Assembly (NCBI RefSeq): GCF_036860675.1
Contig: NZ_JAYKGK010000007.1
Location: 62,001-126,000, forward strand
DNA length: 64,000 nucleotides
From: Rosettibacter primus
Lineage (GTDB): Bacteria > Bacteroidota > Ignavibacteria > Ignavibacteriales > Melioribacteraceae
Direction of reading: 5' to 3'
Under the pieces are notes generated by a model, which saw only the letters and a list, made by a program, of their open reading frames with translations, had not been told where the DNA came from and made no database searches. Positions 7,817 through 16,479 of this stretch are shown one piece after another. The position numbers and the translations under genes are program-made. Each line of letters begins with the position of its first letter. Position 1 is the first letter of the stretch.

Positions 7817-10800
7817 TTAAAAAACTCTTACTTTGAGATAACTATTAATCTTTGAAGATATCGTTGAAGAATCAACAGGTTTTGTAACCAAATCGTTAAA
7901 TCCATTTTTTTCGATTACTTCTTTATTTTCAAGCATTGCATAAGCAGTAAGAGCAATTACAGGAATATTAGCAGTTCTGCTGCTTGCACGAATTCTTTTA
8001 ATAGTTTCAAATCCATCCATTGTTGGCATCATTATATCTAAAAAAATTAAATCAGGTAAAATATGATTTAGCATTAATAAACATTCCATTCCATTATGAG
8101 CATAAACCGGACTGCAGTTTAATTCTTTAAGCAATTCTCCAATTGTAAATAATGTATCTTCATCGTCATCAACTATCATGATGGTAGGTTTTAGTGAATC
8201 ATGAATTGATTCTCGTTTTCGAGGTGAAGATTCAATCATCAAATTAAGTCTTTTATTTGCTTCACTGTCGTCTATTTGCAATCTGTCTTTAATGAATTTT
8301 AGAATATCAAGAGGATGATTTTTTTCTCTGAGTGTTATTGCGTTGAAAGTTTTTGTTAAATCTGTTAGTTCATCTTCCGAAAAGTTCTGCTGGGTAAGAA
8401 AAACAAGATGCGTGTTTTTTGTAAACTTGTTCTGTCTTAATAACGAGCAGAATAAAAGTGCATCTGATTTGAATGACTCTACATCAATTAAAAATACCTG
8501 CACTTTGCTGTAATCAATCAATGCCATGGCAGATTCAAGTGAGTTTCTGTAATCAAAGTCTATGGTTTTCAGAAAAGTGTCTTTGATAATTTCATATTCT
8601 TCTTTCTTGTAACTGGTATAAATTATTTTGTCGATGCTTTTATTAGTGAATAATTTAATCTGGTTAATTAAATTTTTCAAAGTGTTTTCTGTTACAGGTT
8701 TAATTAAAAAGTTAAATACATTTGGAGCCCAGCCCACTTTTTCATTTTCAATAACATTATAAATTATTATGGGAGTTTCCTGTGCAGCAGGATTTTTTCT
8801 TATATCTGCAATCAGCTGCCAGATGTTGTAATCATTCAAATAAGAATTAATAATTATTGAACTGAACTTTTGTTTGTTGATTGTTTCGAGACTTTGTTTG
8901 CCGCTTTCACAGATTGTAATTTGATAATTGTAAGTAATTAAATAATCTTTTACAAGTTTATTTACATTTTCACTGCTTCCAATTATCAAAGCAGAAAAAT
9001 TTTTAGATTCTTCATAATCTTCTTTTACTTTTAAAAAATTATCATCATCAGTTTCTATAATTTCTACTATTGCATCATTTAGTATAAATGAAAATTTTGT
9101 TCCTTGGTTCACACGACTTTCAAGTGATAATTTTCCTCCAAGCAGTTCAACATATCTTTTACAAATTGCAAGTCCAAGGCCAGCCCCGCCAAAATGTTTT
9201 GAATTACCCATTTCGATTTGTTTGAACTCTGCAAAAATTAATTCTTTTTTTTCTTCTGGGATGCCAATTCCAGTGTCAATAACAGAAAATTTAATTGAAT
9301 TATTATCAATCAATTCGATAGATAATTTTACTTCTCCTTTCTCGGTGAATTTAATTGCATTCATCAGAAGATTTGAAAGTATGTGGTCGAGTTTATTTTT
9401 ATCTGTATCCAGTAAAATATTTTTTCTTCTTGGGGCTTCAATAGAAAATTTCAATTTCTTGTCTTCTGCAGGAATTTCGAAGTTTTGTTTTACTTCTTCA
9501 ATTAGTTCGCTTAACAAAAATTTTTCTTTTTTGACTTCAATTTTTCCGGATTCAAGTCTTGAGAATTCCAGTATGTTTGTAATTAATCTCAATAATTTTT
9601 TTCCGTTGCGGTAGACAATGTTCAGTTTTTCATTAAACTTTGGATTGGAATAAGAATCTTTTAACAAAAGCTCGGTTAAACCAAGAATTGAAATTAATGG
9701 CGTTCTCAATTCGTGCGACATACTTGCAAGGAATTGTGACTTCACTTTTGTTAATTCTACTGCTTTGAGTCTTTGTTTTTCGAGTTCCTCAGCTTTTTCT
9801 CTTAGTTGATTATGAAGTTCCTTTAGTTGTTCGTTCTGCTGAATTATTTGTTTGTTCTGTTTCTGATATTCCTCGTTTAATCTTTTTAATTCTGAAATGT
9901 AATTTTCAAGTTGTTCAAGTGAAACGGCATTTACCAACCCAATTGCTAAATGTTCTTGAATATTATCAAGATAATTTTTAACCTCATTTTGTGGAATAGT
10001 TTCAGATGCAAGTTCAAGTATTGCAATTGGTTCTTTGTTATATAAGATTGGATAAATCAAAAGATATTTTAATTTGATTGATGCAAGGCCAGTTTTAATT
10101 TCAGGGAAGTTGTTTTCAAAAATAAATTCAACACTTTCTTTTTTATCAATCACATTAGAATAAAAATCTGAGTTAAAATTTGTGTTAACTGAATCTTGAT
10201 TTATTCCATAGGAAGAAGTTAATCTTAAGTTTTTATTTTCTATTATATAGAGCAAACCAAATGAACAGCCTGTTGCTTTTATAATTTTTGTAAGTGCAGC
10301 CTCAGATACTTGTTTTAGTGTGGGATTTTGATTAATGAGTTTTATGAATTCAGTATATTCTTTTTCAATGTCTTCTTTCTTTTTAATTACATCAAGCATT
10401 TTGTTGAATGCTTCTCCAAGATTTCCTATTTCATCTTTTGAAATTATAGTAACACGGTGTTCAAGATTTCCTTTAGTTGTAATTTCAGTTGCTTCACTTA
10501 ATAATGTAAGCTGCTTTCTAAATTTATAAGTGAATAGAAGAACAAATATAAATGTGAGAGCACTTCCAGCAGCAACAATCAGGATAACAACATTTCTTAA
10601 GGTATTTCTGAAATCTGCAGTTTCTTCAAAAGATGTGAAAATTATAAAGTTTAATTTTCCTGCAGGAGCTAAAATTTGTCTTGGTACATAGAGCGAAGCT
10701 TTAAAGTCAGCATTATCAATCTCTTCATTATAAATGTCATAGTTATTTTTGAATTTTAAATTCTGGATGGAATGATTTAACGCAGGAATAAATTTCTGAT

Positions 10801-11332
10801 TTTTATCAGGATTGGAAATATCGTATAGTTGATTATCTATTATTAATGCAACGTCAGCTCTAATTTTTTCAGAAATTTTGCTGAGAAAATTAGAATCAAG
10901 AACTTTTCCGTAATAAATTATCTCGTTGTTGTCTATCCTTGAAAAACTTAAAACAACATTTGGATTTACTTCAAAAAATTTTTTGATTGACCTTGAAGCC
11001 AAGTTAAGACTGACATTTTTATTTTTTTTGAATTGGTTTATATTAATCAAAGAATCATTTTCTAAAGTAAAAAGAAAATCTATGCTGGTTGAATCTAAAT
11101 TTATCCTGTTAAAGTTTTTTGTCGATGGTGAAATTTTTTTTATGTCATATTCGACTTGTTGAAGTGATGCTTCAAAAACAAAAATAAAGTTGTTTGTTGA
11201 ATTTGATATTGATTGCGATTGATATCTTGTGAGAAGGCTATCTGTAAGTGAATAATAAATTATTGCAGAAGCGGCAGAAGTTATAACAACAATAATAAAT
11301 GAAAATAATATCAGTTTTGTATTCAGTTTCAT
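7817..11332 (-). CDS. Hybrid sensor histidine kinase with three receiver-like domains
   Basis: Inner-membrane sensor kinase of 1171 residues. It has a transmembrane helix at ~7-28, an extracytoplasmic sensor region to ~245, a second membrane helix at ~246-270, HAMP (~270-325), a GAF-like domain (~335-475), a coiled coil (~475-530), HisKA with His540 in MSHELRTPL, and HATPase with N-box Asn658, DTGIG at 686-690 and GGAGLGLA. Three receiver-like units follow. The first (~780-890) has IIINSYLND where the phospho-Asp should be, and the second (~900-1020) is also degenerate. Only the third (~1049-1171) is canonical, with VDDDED and LDIMMPTMDG (Asp1099). The next gene, 4 bases on, is its likely partner regulator. 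It lies downstream of the pilus-type genes, so it may control surface behaviour. Confidence 0.9.
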   Translation of the reverse strand: MKLNTKLILFSFIIVVITSAASAIIYYSLTDSLLTRYQSQSISNSTNNFIFVFEASLQQVEYDIKKISPSTKNFNRINLDSTSIDFLFTLENDSLININQFKKNKNVSLNLASRSIKKFFEVNPNVVLSFSRIDNNEIIYYGKVLDSNFLSKISEKIRADVALIIDNQLYDISNPDKNQKFIPALNHSIQNLKFKNNYDIYNEEIDNADFKASLYVPRQILAPAGKLNFIIFTSFEETADFRNTLRNVVILIVAAGSALTFIFVLLFTYKFRKQLTLLSEATEITTKGNLEHRVTIISKDEIGNLGEAFNKMLDVIKKKEDIEKEYTEFIKLINQNPTLKQVSEAALTKIIKATGCSFGLLYIIENKNLRLTSSYGINQDSVNTNFNSDFYSNVIDKKESVEFIFENNFPEIKTGLASIKLKYLLIYPILYNKEPIAILELASETIPQNEVKNYLDNIQEHLAIGLVNAVSLEQLENYISELKRLNEEYQKQNKQIIQQNEQLKELHNQLREKAEELEKQRLKAVELTKVKSQFLASMSHELRTPLISILGLTELLLKDSYSNPKFNEKLNIVYRNGKKLLRLITNILEFSRLESGKIEVKKEKFLLSELIEEVKQNFEIPAEDKKLKFSIEAPRRKNILLDTDKNKLDHILSNLLMNAIKFTEKGEVKLSIELIDNNSIKFSVIDTGIGIPEEKKELIFAEFKQIEMGNSKHFGGAGLGLAICKRYVELLGGKLSLESRVNQGTKFSFILNDAIVEIIETDDDNFLKVKEDYEESKNFSALIIGSSENVNKLVKDYLITYNYQITICESGKQSLETINKQKFSSIIINSYLNDYNIWQLIADIRKNPAAQETPIIIYNVIENEKVGWAPNVFNFLIKPVTENTLKNLINQIKLFTNKSIDKIIYTSYKKEEYEIIKDTFLKTIDFDYRNSLESAMALIDYSKVQVFLIDVESFKSDALLFCSLLRQNKFTKNTHLVFLTQQNFSEDELTDLTKTFNAITLREKNHPLDILKFIKDRLQIDDSEANKRLNLMIESSPRKRESIHDSLKPTIMIVDDDEDTLFTIGELLKELNCSPVYAHNGMECLLMLNHILPDLIFLDIMMPTMDGFETIKRIRASSRTANIPVIALTAYAMLENKEVIEKNGFNDLVTKPVDSSTISSKINSYLKVRVF

Positions 11333-11393
11333 AATTTCTTAAAGTCATAAATTATGGCTGCTTTATTCGTATGAATAAAAATCAGGTTTATAA

Positions 11394-12638
11394 TTACTTT
11401 TCGTCTTCTTTTTTAATTTCAGTTTCTTTTTTATAGTTATCCATTGCTTCGATATTTTTCTTTAACTCCTGTTTTAATATACCGCCTTCTTTCTTTGTAG
11501 ATATTCTTTCTTTAAGCGGGGGCAGAATTTCTGCTTTAATGAGTATAATTATCTCTTTTGTTGTAATAGTTTTTTGGTCGTAACCGAAGATATATTTTAA
11601 ACCCAAGAACCACCATGGCAAATCTTTTAAGATTGGAACGCCGCGTCTGTCAAAACTTTCTTCATTAAGGAATAATCCGCCAATTGCAGTTTCTTCGCCA
11701 TCGAGAAGCAAAACATTTGTTTCTGCAGCAGTCTTTCTAATTTCTGTTGTAATTGTTCCTGGTATTGCAGAACTTCTTTCGACTTTTAATTTCATATAGA
11801 CATAATCAATTCCATCTTCATTGTAAATGTAAGGTGTTACTTCGATGATTGTTCCTGTTGAGTAAAATCTATCTATTAAGTTGCCTGCAAAGTCTCTTTC
11901 TTTAATTGAAATGTCTGAACCAACTTGAGTTCTGCCTTTAACTCCATTTACTGTGCTGATTGTAGGTCTTGAAATAATTTTGCCAAGATTTTCTGTTTCA
12001 AAAAATCTGAATAGTGAAGTAGCGTCGCCTTCAAACTTACCCATTGTAAATTTTGATTCTGTATTAACACTGAATTCTGGGGGTTTTTGCTGGGTTTGAG
12101 TTGTGGTTCCTCCCTGTTGCTGTGTTTGTTCTTGGAGTGTAACAAGTTTTCCGCCAATTGACAATCCGCTTCTGGAGAGTAAAAATTCCCAGTTAATTCC
12201 TCGTTCTCTCATTTCGGCTACATTTGCTTCGAAAAGTAGTGCTGATATTCTAACTTCTCTTTCATCTACAGGTGCATAAACATCTTTGGCAAGCTGAGTT
12301 TTTGCTTCTTCTTTTTTCTTAACAATTATGGTTGATTCAGTTTCTTCCAGTGTTAAATTATTATATTGAACAATTATGAAAAGTGCTTTCTTATATTGAA
12401 TTTTATTTAGCTCAACTCCAATTGGAGAAGTTATATTTACCGTTGATACAATTTTTTTCCCACTAACTTTTTGGCTTACTGCACTAAGCACTTCTATTGC
12501 TTGATTAAAAGGAATATTTTCAGAAAGAGTAACAAGTTCTTCGGGATTAACATATCCCTTTAGCTTTTCCTGCAAATCAATTTGAGCATCAACTCTGCTC
12601 AATACAAATATTAGCAAAAGAAAAATTAACTTTTTCAT
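11394..12638 (-). CDS. Secretin-family outer-membrane channel (PilQ/GspD-like)
   Basis: Signal peptide (MKKLIFLLLIFVLSRVDAQ), a short N-domain with an STN-like fold (~30-110), then the secretin core: a long stretch from VREVRIS-like sequence at ~125 through LGKIISRPTISTVNG, TGTIIEVTPYIY, ETNVLLLDGEETAIGGL and VPILKDLPW, ending at IILIKAEILPP. This is the multimeric outer-membrane gate of type IV pilus or type II secretion machines. At 414 residues it is shorter than most PilQ/GspD proteins (600-700), with fewer N-domains. Its place after the PilM/N/O-like genes argues for a pilus-type machine. The start is 2 bases after the previous gene's stop. Confidence 0.9.
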   Translation of the reverse strand: MKKLIFLLLIFVLSRVDAQIDLQEKLKGYVNPEELVTLSENIPFNQAIEVLSAVSQKVSGKKIVSTVNITSPIGVELNKIQYKKALFIIVQYNNLTLEETESTIIVKKKEEAKTQLAKDVYAPVDEREVRISALLFEANVAEMRERGINWEFLLSRSGLSIGGKLVTLQEQTQQQGGTTTQTQQKPPEFSVNTESKFTMGKFEGDATSLFRFFETENLGKIISRPTISTVNGVKGRTQVGSDISIKERDFAGNLIDRFYSTGTIIEVTPYIYNEDGIDYVYMKLKVERSSAIPGTITTEIRKTAAETNVLLLDGEETAIGGLFLNEESFDRRGVPILKDLPWWFLGLKYIFGYDQKTITTKEIIILIKAEILPPLKERISTKKEGGILKQELKKNIEAMDNYKKETEIKKEDEK

Positions 12639-12639
12639 T

Positions 12640-13527
12640 TTATTTACTCTTCTTAATTTCTTTATCGAGTTTTAATGTTACTGTTTCAATTATCCCGCCT
12701 TTGTTCAATACAAAGCTTACTTCATTTTTATCGTAATTTATATTTGTCAGATAACCGAGATAAACTTTATCACCCTCCCATAATAAAAATGTGTTTCCAC
12801 TGGCATCGGCTAAAAATGCACCGTCTGGAATTAATGCAAGCAGTTTTGCATTTTGAACATCAAGCAATCCTTCTTTGTTTGGCGGTATTTCATTTCTAAT
12901 TAATGGATAGAAAATATCATAAACAGGATTTGGTTGAAGTCTGTTTTCTGTAAAATCTTTGACATAAAATCTATCGTCGTTTGAAAAGTAAACTGCAACT
13001 TTGAATTTGAAAGTGACAAGATAATGAGGCATTCCATCTTCATCAACTTTAACATTGTTTGTCATCTCGACATTAGAAATTTTCTTGAGCATTTTACTTT
13101 CTTCAATTGCAAAAATTAAATGGTTTAAATCATTGAATTCCGCAGTTCCACTTAATGTATAACGATAAATACTCAATGGTTTTCCCTGCTCGGTTTGCTC
13201 AAATTCTATGTTGACATAAGAATAAGGAGAAAATGAATAAGTAACTTGATTTACAAAATCATAAAAACTTGATTGAGAGAGATTATAGGGAACATTGTAT
13301 TGTCTATTGGCAAGTATTGAATCAAGTTGTGCAACTCGCTTTCTCAAATAATTCAATTGTTGTGTTAATGCTTCGGTGTCGAGTTGATAAAGTGTTAAAT
13401 CTTTTATCTTTTTTTCTCTGTCTTTTATTTTTCCTTTAAGATAAACATAATTGAACAGCCCGCCAATCAAAATGATGGCAATAAGAATAACGGAAATAAT
13501 AATTGTATTTTTTAGTTTGCTGTTCAT
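12640..13527 (-). CDS. PilO-like inner-membrane protein with PilP-like C-terminus
   Basis: A 295-residue bitopic protein: a cytoplasmic stub, one membrane helix (~9-30), a coiled coil (~33-72), then a ferredoxin-like periplasmic domain (~75-180) as in PilO. After a linker containing RNEIPPNKEGLLDVQNAKLL, residues ~230-290 form a small beta domain (LIPDGAFLADASGNTFLLWE) resembling the beta-sandwich of PilP, which in other bacteria is a separate lipoprotein binding the secretin. A PilO-PilP fusion is my inference from order and shape. It overlaps the PilM-PilN-like gene by 4 bases and leads directly into the secretin gene, as expected for the alignment subcomplex. Confidence 0.7.
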   Translation of the reverse strand: MNSKLKNTIIISVILIAIILIGGLFNYVYLKGKIKDREKKIKDLTLYQLDTEALTQQLNYLRKRVAQLDSILANRQYNVPYNLSQSSFYDFVNQVTYSFSPYSYVNIEFEQTEQGKPLSIYRYTLSGTAEFNDLNHLIFAIEESKMLKKISNVEMTNNVKVDEDGMPHYLVTFKFKVAVYFSNDDRFYVKDFTENRLQPNPVYDIFYPLIRNEIPPNKEGLLDVQNAKLLALIPDGAFLADASGNTFLLWEGDKVYLGYLTNINYDKNEVSFVLNKGGIIETVTLKLDKEIKKSK

Positions 13528-15080
13528 TTTGTTTTCAAAGTATCTTCTTGCAGTTTGAAATTAATTATATATGAAAAAGCACTTTTATCTCTTATAGCTT
13601 CGTAATTGATATTTTTAATTACAGCTGAAGGCATACTTTCTGCAAATTCTGTCAGTACACTTCTTGATAAAGAATAACCGCTTATTTTAATTTCAGATGG
13701 TGAAACAGTTTCAAGTCGACTTAACCAGAAATTTCTTCTTCGTTCTATAAAGTCTGAAATCTTTGTAATATTTTTATTCCAGATTCCAGCTCCTGCTGAT
13801 GCTGAATCAAGAATTGCCTGAGTTGCATCAAAGTTATTTATTCGATTATCAAGAGGAGTGATTTCCTGCACAAGAGCTTGATTTTGAATTTGTCGTTGAG
13901 TTAATCGTTCTATTTCTAAATCAAGTTCTTTTATTTGTTCATAGCTAGATAAAATCTTGAGTGTAAAGAAGAAAGTAGCACCAAACAAGAGTGGAAGCAT
14001 TGCATAACTATGCCATCCAAATTGTAAAAACCTCTGATTCTCCTGAATATATCTTGGGAGGAAGTTGATCCCAGAATAAATTTTATCAAGTTCATCAAAA
14101 TATTCTACACCTACAGAAATCGGAATTGCATAAAGAGCAAGATTTTTTATTTCATTCTCGGTTAAGAAGGAAGTATCCAGACCTTCAAATTTAAGTTCAA
14201 AAACATTTGCTTCGGGGAATGTTCCATAGAATGAAAGAATTAAATTTTCTGAACGGTCTTCTCCACAAAGAATTATGTTGTCTAACTTTGGAATTCCACC
14301 ATTTTCCATTTCAAGAAGAATTTTTGAAAAATAAACATCATAAGTATGAAGATTTTTTGTACCAATATCTAAGGTTGCACCAATGTGTTTTAATTTTTGT
14401 CCTTCTAAGAAAATAAGCTTGCTGTATTCCTTTCCAATATGAATAATTAATGTATAATCTTCGGGGAAAAATTTATGAGTTTTGCCAACATAGTAGGCAA
14501 GTGATAACTCAGCGGGTTTAACAGTGGGAATTTTGTAATAACGTCTTTTATTGTAACTTGCAAGTTGATTAACAATAGTAGCTCCGGCAATTTCTCCTTC
14601 AATGAAAACACTCAACATTGCTTTTTCGCTAAATTCAACAACATCAATCATATCAAGAGGAACTGTAATTCCTTTTGTGTTTTCAATATCTGCTATTATT
14701 GATTGTAATAACTTTTTTTTGTTTTCTTCTTTTGGACCTTCGTAGAAGTGGTAACTGACAATTGGTTCACTAACAATAGGGATGAATTGAAGTGATTTTA
14801 AATTCAGTCCCGATAACGAAGCTTGAATCTGTCCAATATCTGAGGTATCAACCGATTGTTCAGTTCCTAAATCTATTTTTTCTATATTATCAAATGAAAT
14901 TTCACTAACAGAATCAATGGACTCAAGTTCAGCTAATGATTCCTGCCTTGATGAGCTTTGTAATGCTGTTGTCATTGTAATCGAGACGACACGGTTTACC
15001 GATACAGTCTCATTGTTTTTAGACATGACAGTGAGTTTTACATCATTACCTTCATTATATATGCAAACGATTTGTTTCAT
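13524..15080 (-). CDS. PilM-PilN fusion-like pilus assembly protein
   Basis: The N-terminal ~345 residues look like an actin-like PilM domain: a DYTLIIHIGKEYSKLIFLEG strand pair, IGATLDIG, and NIILCGEDRSENLI, followed by LALYAIPISVGVEYF. A single membrane helix (~355-375, MLPLLFGATFFFTLKIL) then leads into a coiled coil and a PilN-like periplasmic domain with FWLSRLETVSPSEIKISGYS. In most type IV pilus systems PilM and PilN are separate proteins. Here one 518-residue chain covers both, as GspL does in type II secretion. It overlaps the PilO-like gene by 4 bases and follows pilT after 1 base. No nucleotide-binding residue could be verified by eye. Confidence 0.75.
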   Translation of the reverse strand: MKQIVCIYNEGNDVKLTVMSKNNETVSVNRVVSITMTTALQSSSRQESLAELESIDSVSEISFDNIEKIDLGTEQSVDTSDIGQIQASLSGLNLKSLQFIPIVSEPIVSYHFYEGPKEENKKKLLQSIIADIENTKGITVPLDMIDVVEFSEKAMLSVFIEGEIAGATIVNQLASYNKRRYYKIPTVKPAELSLAYYVGKTHKFFPEDYTLIIHIGKEYSKLIFLEGQKLKHIGATLDIGTKNLHTYDVYFSKILLEMENGGIPKLDNIILCGEDRSENLILSFYGTFPEANVFELKFEGLDTSFLTENEIKNLALYAIPISVGVEYFDELDKIYSGINFLPRYIQENQRFLQFGWHSYAMLPLLFGATFFFTLKILSSYEQIKELDLEIERLTQRQIQNQALVQEITPLDNRINNFDATQAILDSASAGAGIWNKNITKISDFIERRRNFWLSRLETVSPSEIKISGYSLSRSVLTEFAESMPSAVIKNINYEAIRDKSAFSYIINFKLQEDTLKTK

Positions 15081-15081
15081 A

Positions 15082-16308
15082 TTACACGGCTTTTAGTAGT
15101 TGCATAATACGTGTTTTATTATTTGCATAAGCAATAGCATTCTCCTTTGAAATTTTTCTTTCAGTATAAAGACGCAGCAAATCCTGTTCCATAGTAATCA
15201 TTCCTTGTGGGCCACCCTGATTAATCATCATATAAATTTCGCTTGTATTGTTATTTTTTATTGCTGCTCTAACACTTGGAGTTACAATCAGCACTTCTTT
15301 TGCAAGAACTCGTTTGCCGTCTAGACTTGGAACTAATTTTTGAGATACAACAGAAATTAGAACATCAGCTAATCGGTTTCTAACTCTTTCCTGTTCAACA
15401 GGGTGAACTTCTGCAATTATGCGGTCAATAGATTCAACTGCAGATGATGTGTGTAATGTAGAAAATACCTTATGACCTGTATCAGTTACCTCCAGAGCAG
15501 CCATTATTGTATCCGGGTCTCTCATTTCTCCAATTACAATTATATCTGGGTCCTGTCTTAATGATTGAATTACACCATCTTTGAAGGATAAAACATCTCT
15601 TCCAACTTCTCTATGTTTTATAATTGAAACTTTTGAAGTATGAACATATTCAACTGGTGATGCAATTATAACTATATGGCATGGGTCAAATTGATTATGG
15701 TAATCAATAATTGCATCAAGAGTTGTCGATTTACCTGAACCAGTAATTCCAGTTACAAGCGATAAACCGAACTTTATATAATTGTGGCTCATTGTTTTTA
15801 TTGCAAGGGGATGGAATTCAAGTGATTCAATCGGACGAATTTTAGCCTGAATTGCTCTCATATTTAGAGCTAAGGTATCAAGGTCGAAATATGCATCGGC
15901 ACGAAAGCGAACATTTGTATTTTGTTTTGGATAGAAAAATGAATAACTGAAATCCAAATTTCTTTGTTCAAGTAAATAATTTCTCTGATTTTTATTAAGA
16001 AGAGAAATTATTAAGACAGCAGCTTCATCCGTATTCATTGTTGGTAAATCTTTAACCCGTTCTTTCTTTCCATAAATTCTAAACCAAACATAACCTTGAG
16101 TGCCGAATCCACCAATTTCAACATCGGATGCTTGACGTTCAATCATTAAACTCAAAATATGATTTGCAAATTGAATGATTTGGAGTTTTTCATTGTCGGT
16201 AAGCTGTTCAATATTATCAGCAATAAATTTTACTCGCTCTGGGCCAAAAACAGTAGGAGGAATTTTATTTGCAAACTTAGTCAATATTTGTTTTGCTTCT
16301 TCAATCAT
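15082..16308 (-). CDS. pilT: PilT-family retraction/secretion ATPase
   Basis: Hexameric cytoplasmic motor ATPase that would power pilus retraction. Walker A is at residues ~187-195 (GITGSGKSTT), the Asp box near IVIIASPVEYVH, Walker B at DPDIIVIGEMRD, and the His box at GHKVFSTLHT. The C-terminal part has the PilT-like arrangement LAKEVLIVTPSVRAAIKNNN, replacing the usual AIRNLIRE region, and MITMEQDLLRLY. The 408-residue size is slightly longer than E. coli-type PilT (~350). It sits upstream of the PilM-PilN gene and 171 bases after the PilB gene. The alternative is a second assembly ATPase, but the absence of a zinc tetracysteine motif supports PilT. Confidence 0.9.
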   Translation of the reverse strand: MIEEAKQILTKFANKIPPTVFGPERVKFIADNIEQLTDNEKLQIIQFANHILSLMIERQASDVEIGGFGTQGYVWFRIYGKKERVKDLPTMNTDEAAVLIISLLNKNQRNYLLEQRNLDFSYSFFYPKQNTNVRFRADAYFDLDTLALNMRAIQAKIRPIESLEFHPLAIKTMSHNYIKFGLSLVTGITGSGKSTTLDAIIDYHNQFDPCHIVIIASPVEYVHTSKVSIIKHREVGRDVLSFKDGVIQSLRQDPDIIVIGEMRDPDTIMAALEVTDTGHKVFSTLHTSSAVESIDRIIAEVHPVEQERVRNRLADVLISVVSQKLVPSLDGKRVLAKEVLIVTPSVRAAIKNNNTSEIYMMINQGGPQGMITMEQDLLRLYTERKISKENAIAYANNKTRIMQLLKAV

Positions 16309-16479
16309 ATTGATAAACGAGATTTTTCAAATTAGTTTTATTTTTTTATTTAACATAGTTTAATTGATTTTAAAATCAAAGAAATAAATTTATTTGTATT
16401 AAAAACAATAATTCCTTATAAATTTCCAATAACAATTTTATTATCGAGAATTAATGCCGAGTTTTTTATTGAAATATTA

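Noticed and set aside
9222..9614. 130-codon plus-strand frame inside the hybrid kinase gene
   Set aside because: Antisense to the HATPase/HisKA region; its composition mirrors the kinase codons and nothing in it resembles a known protein.
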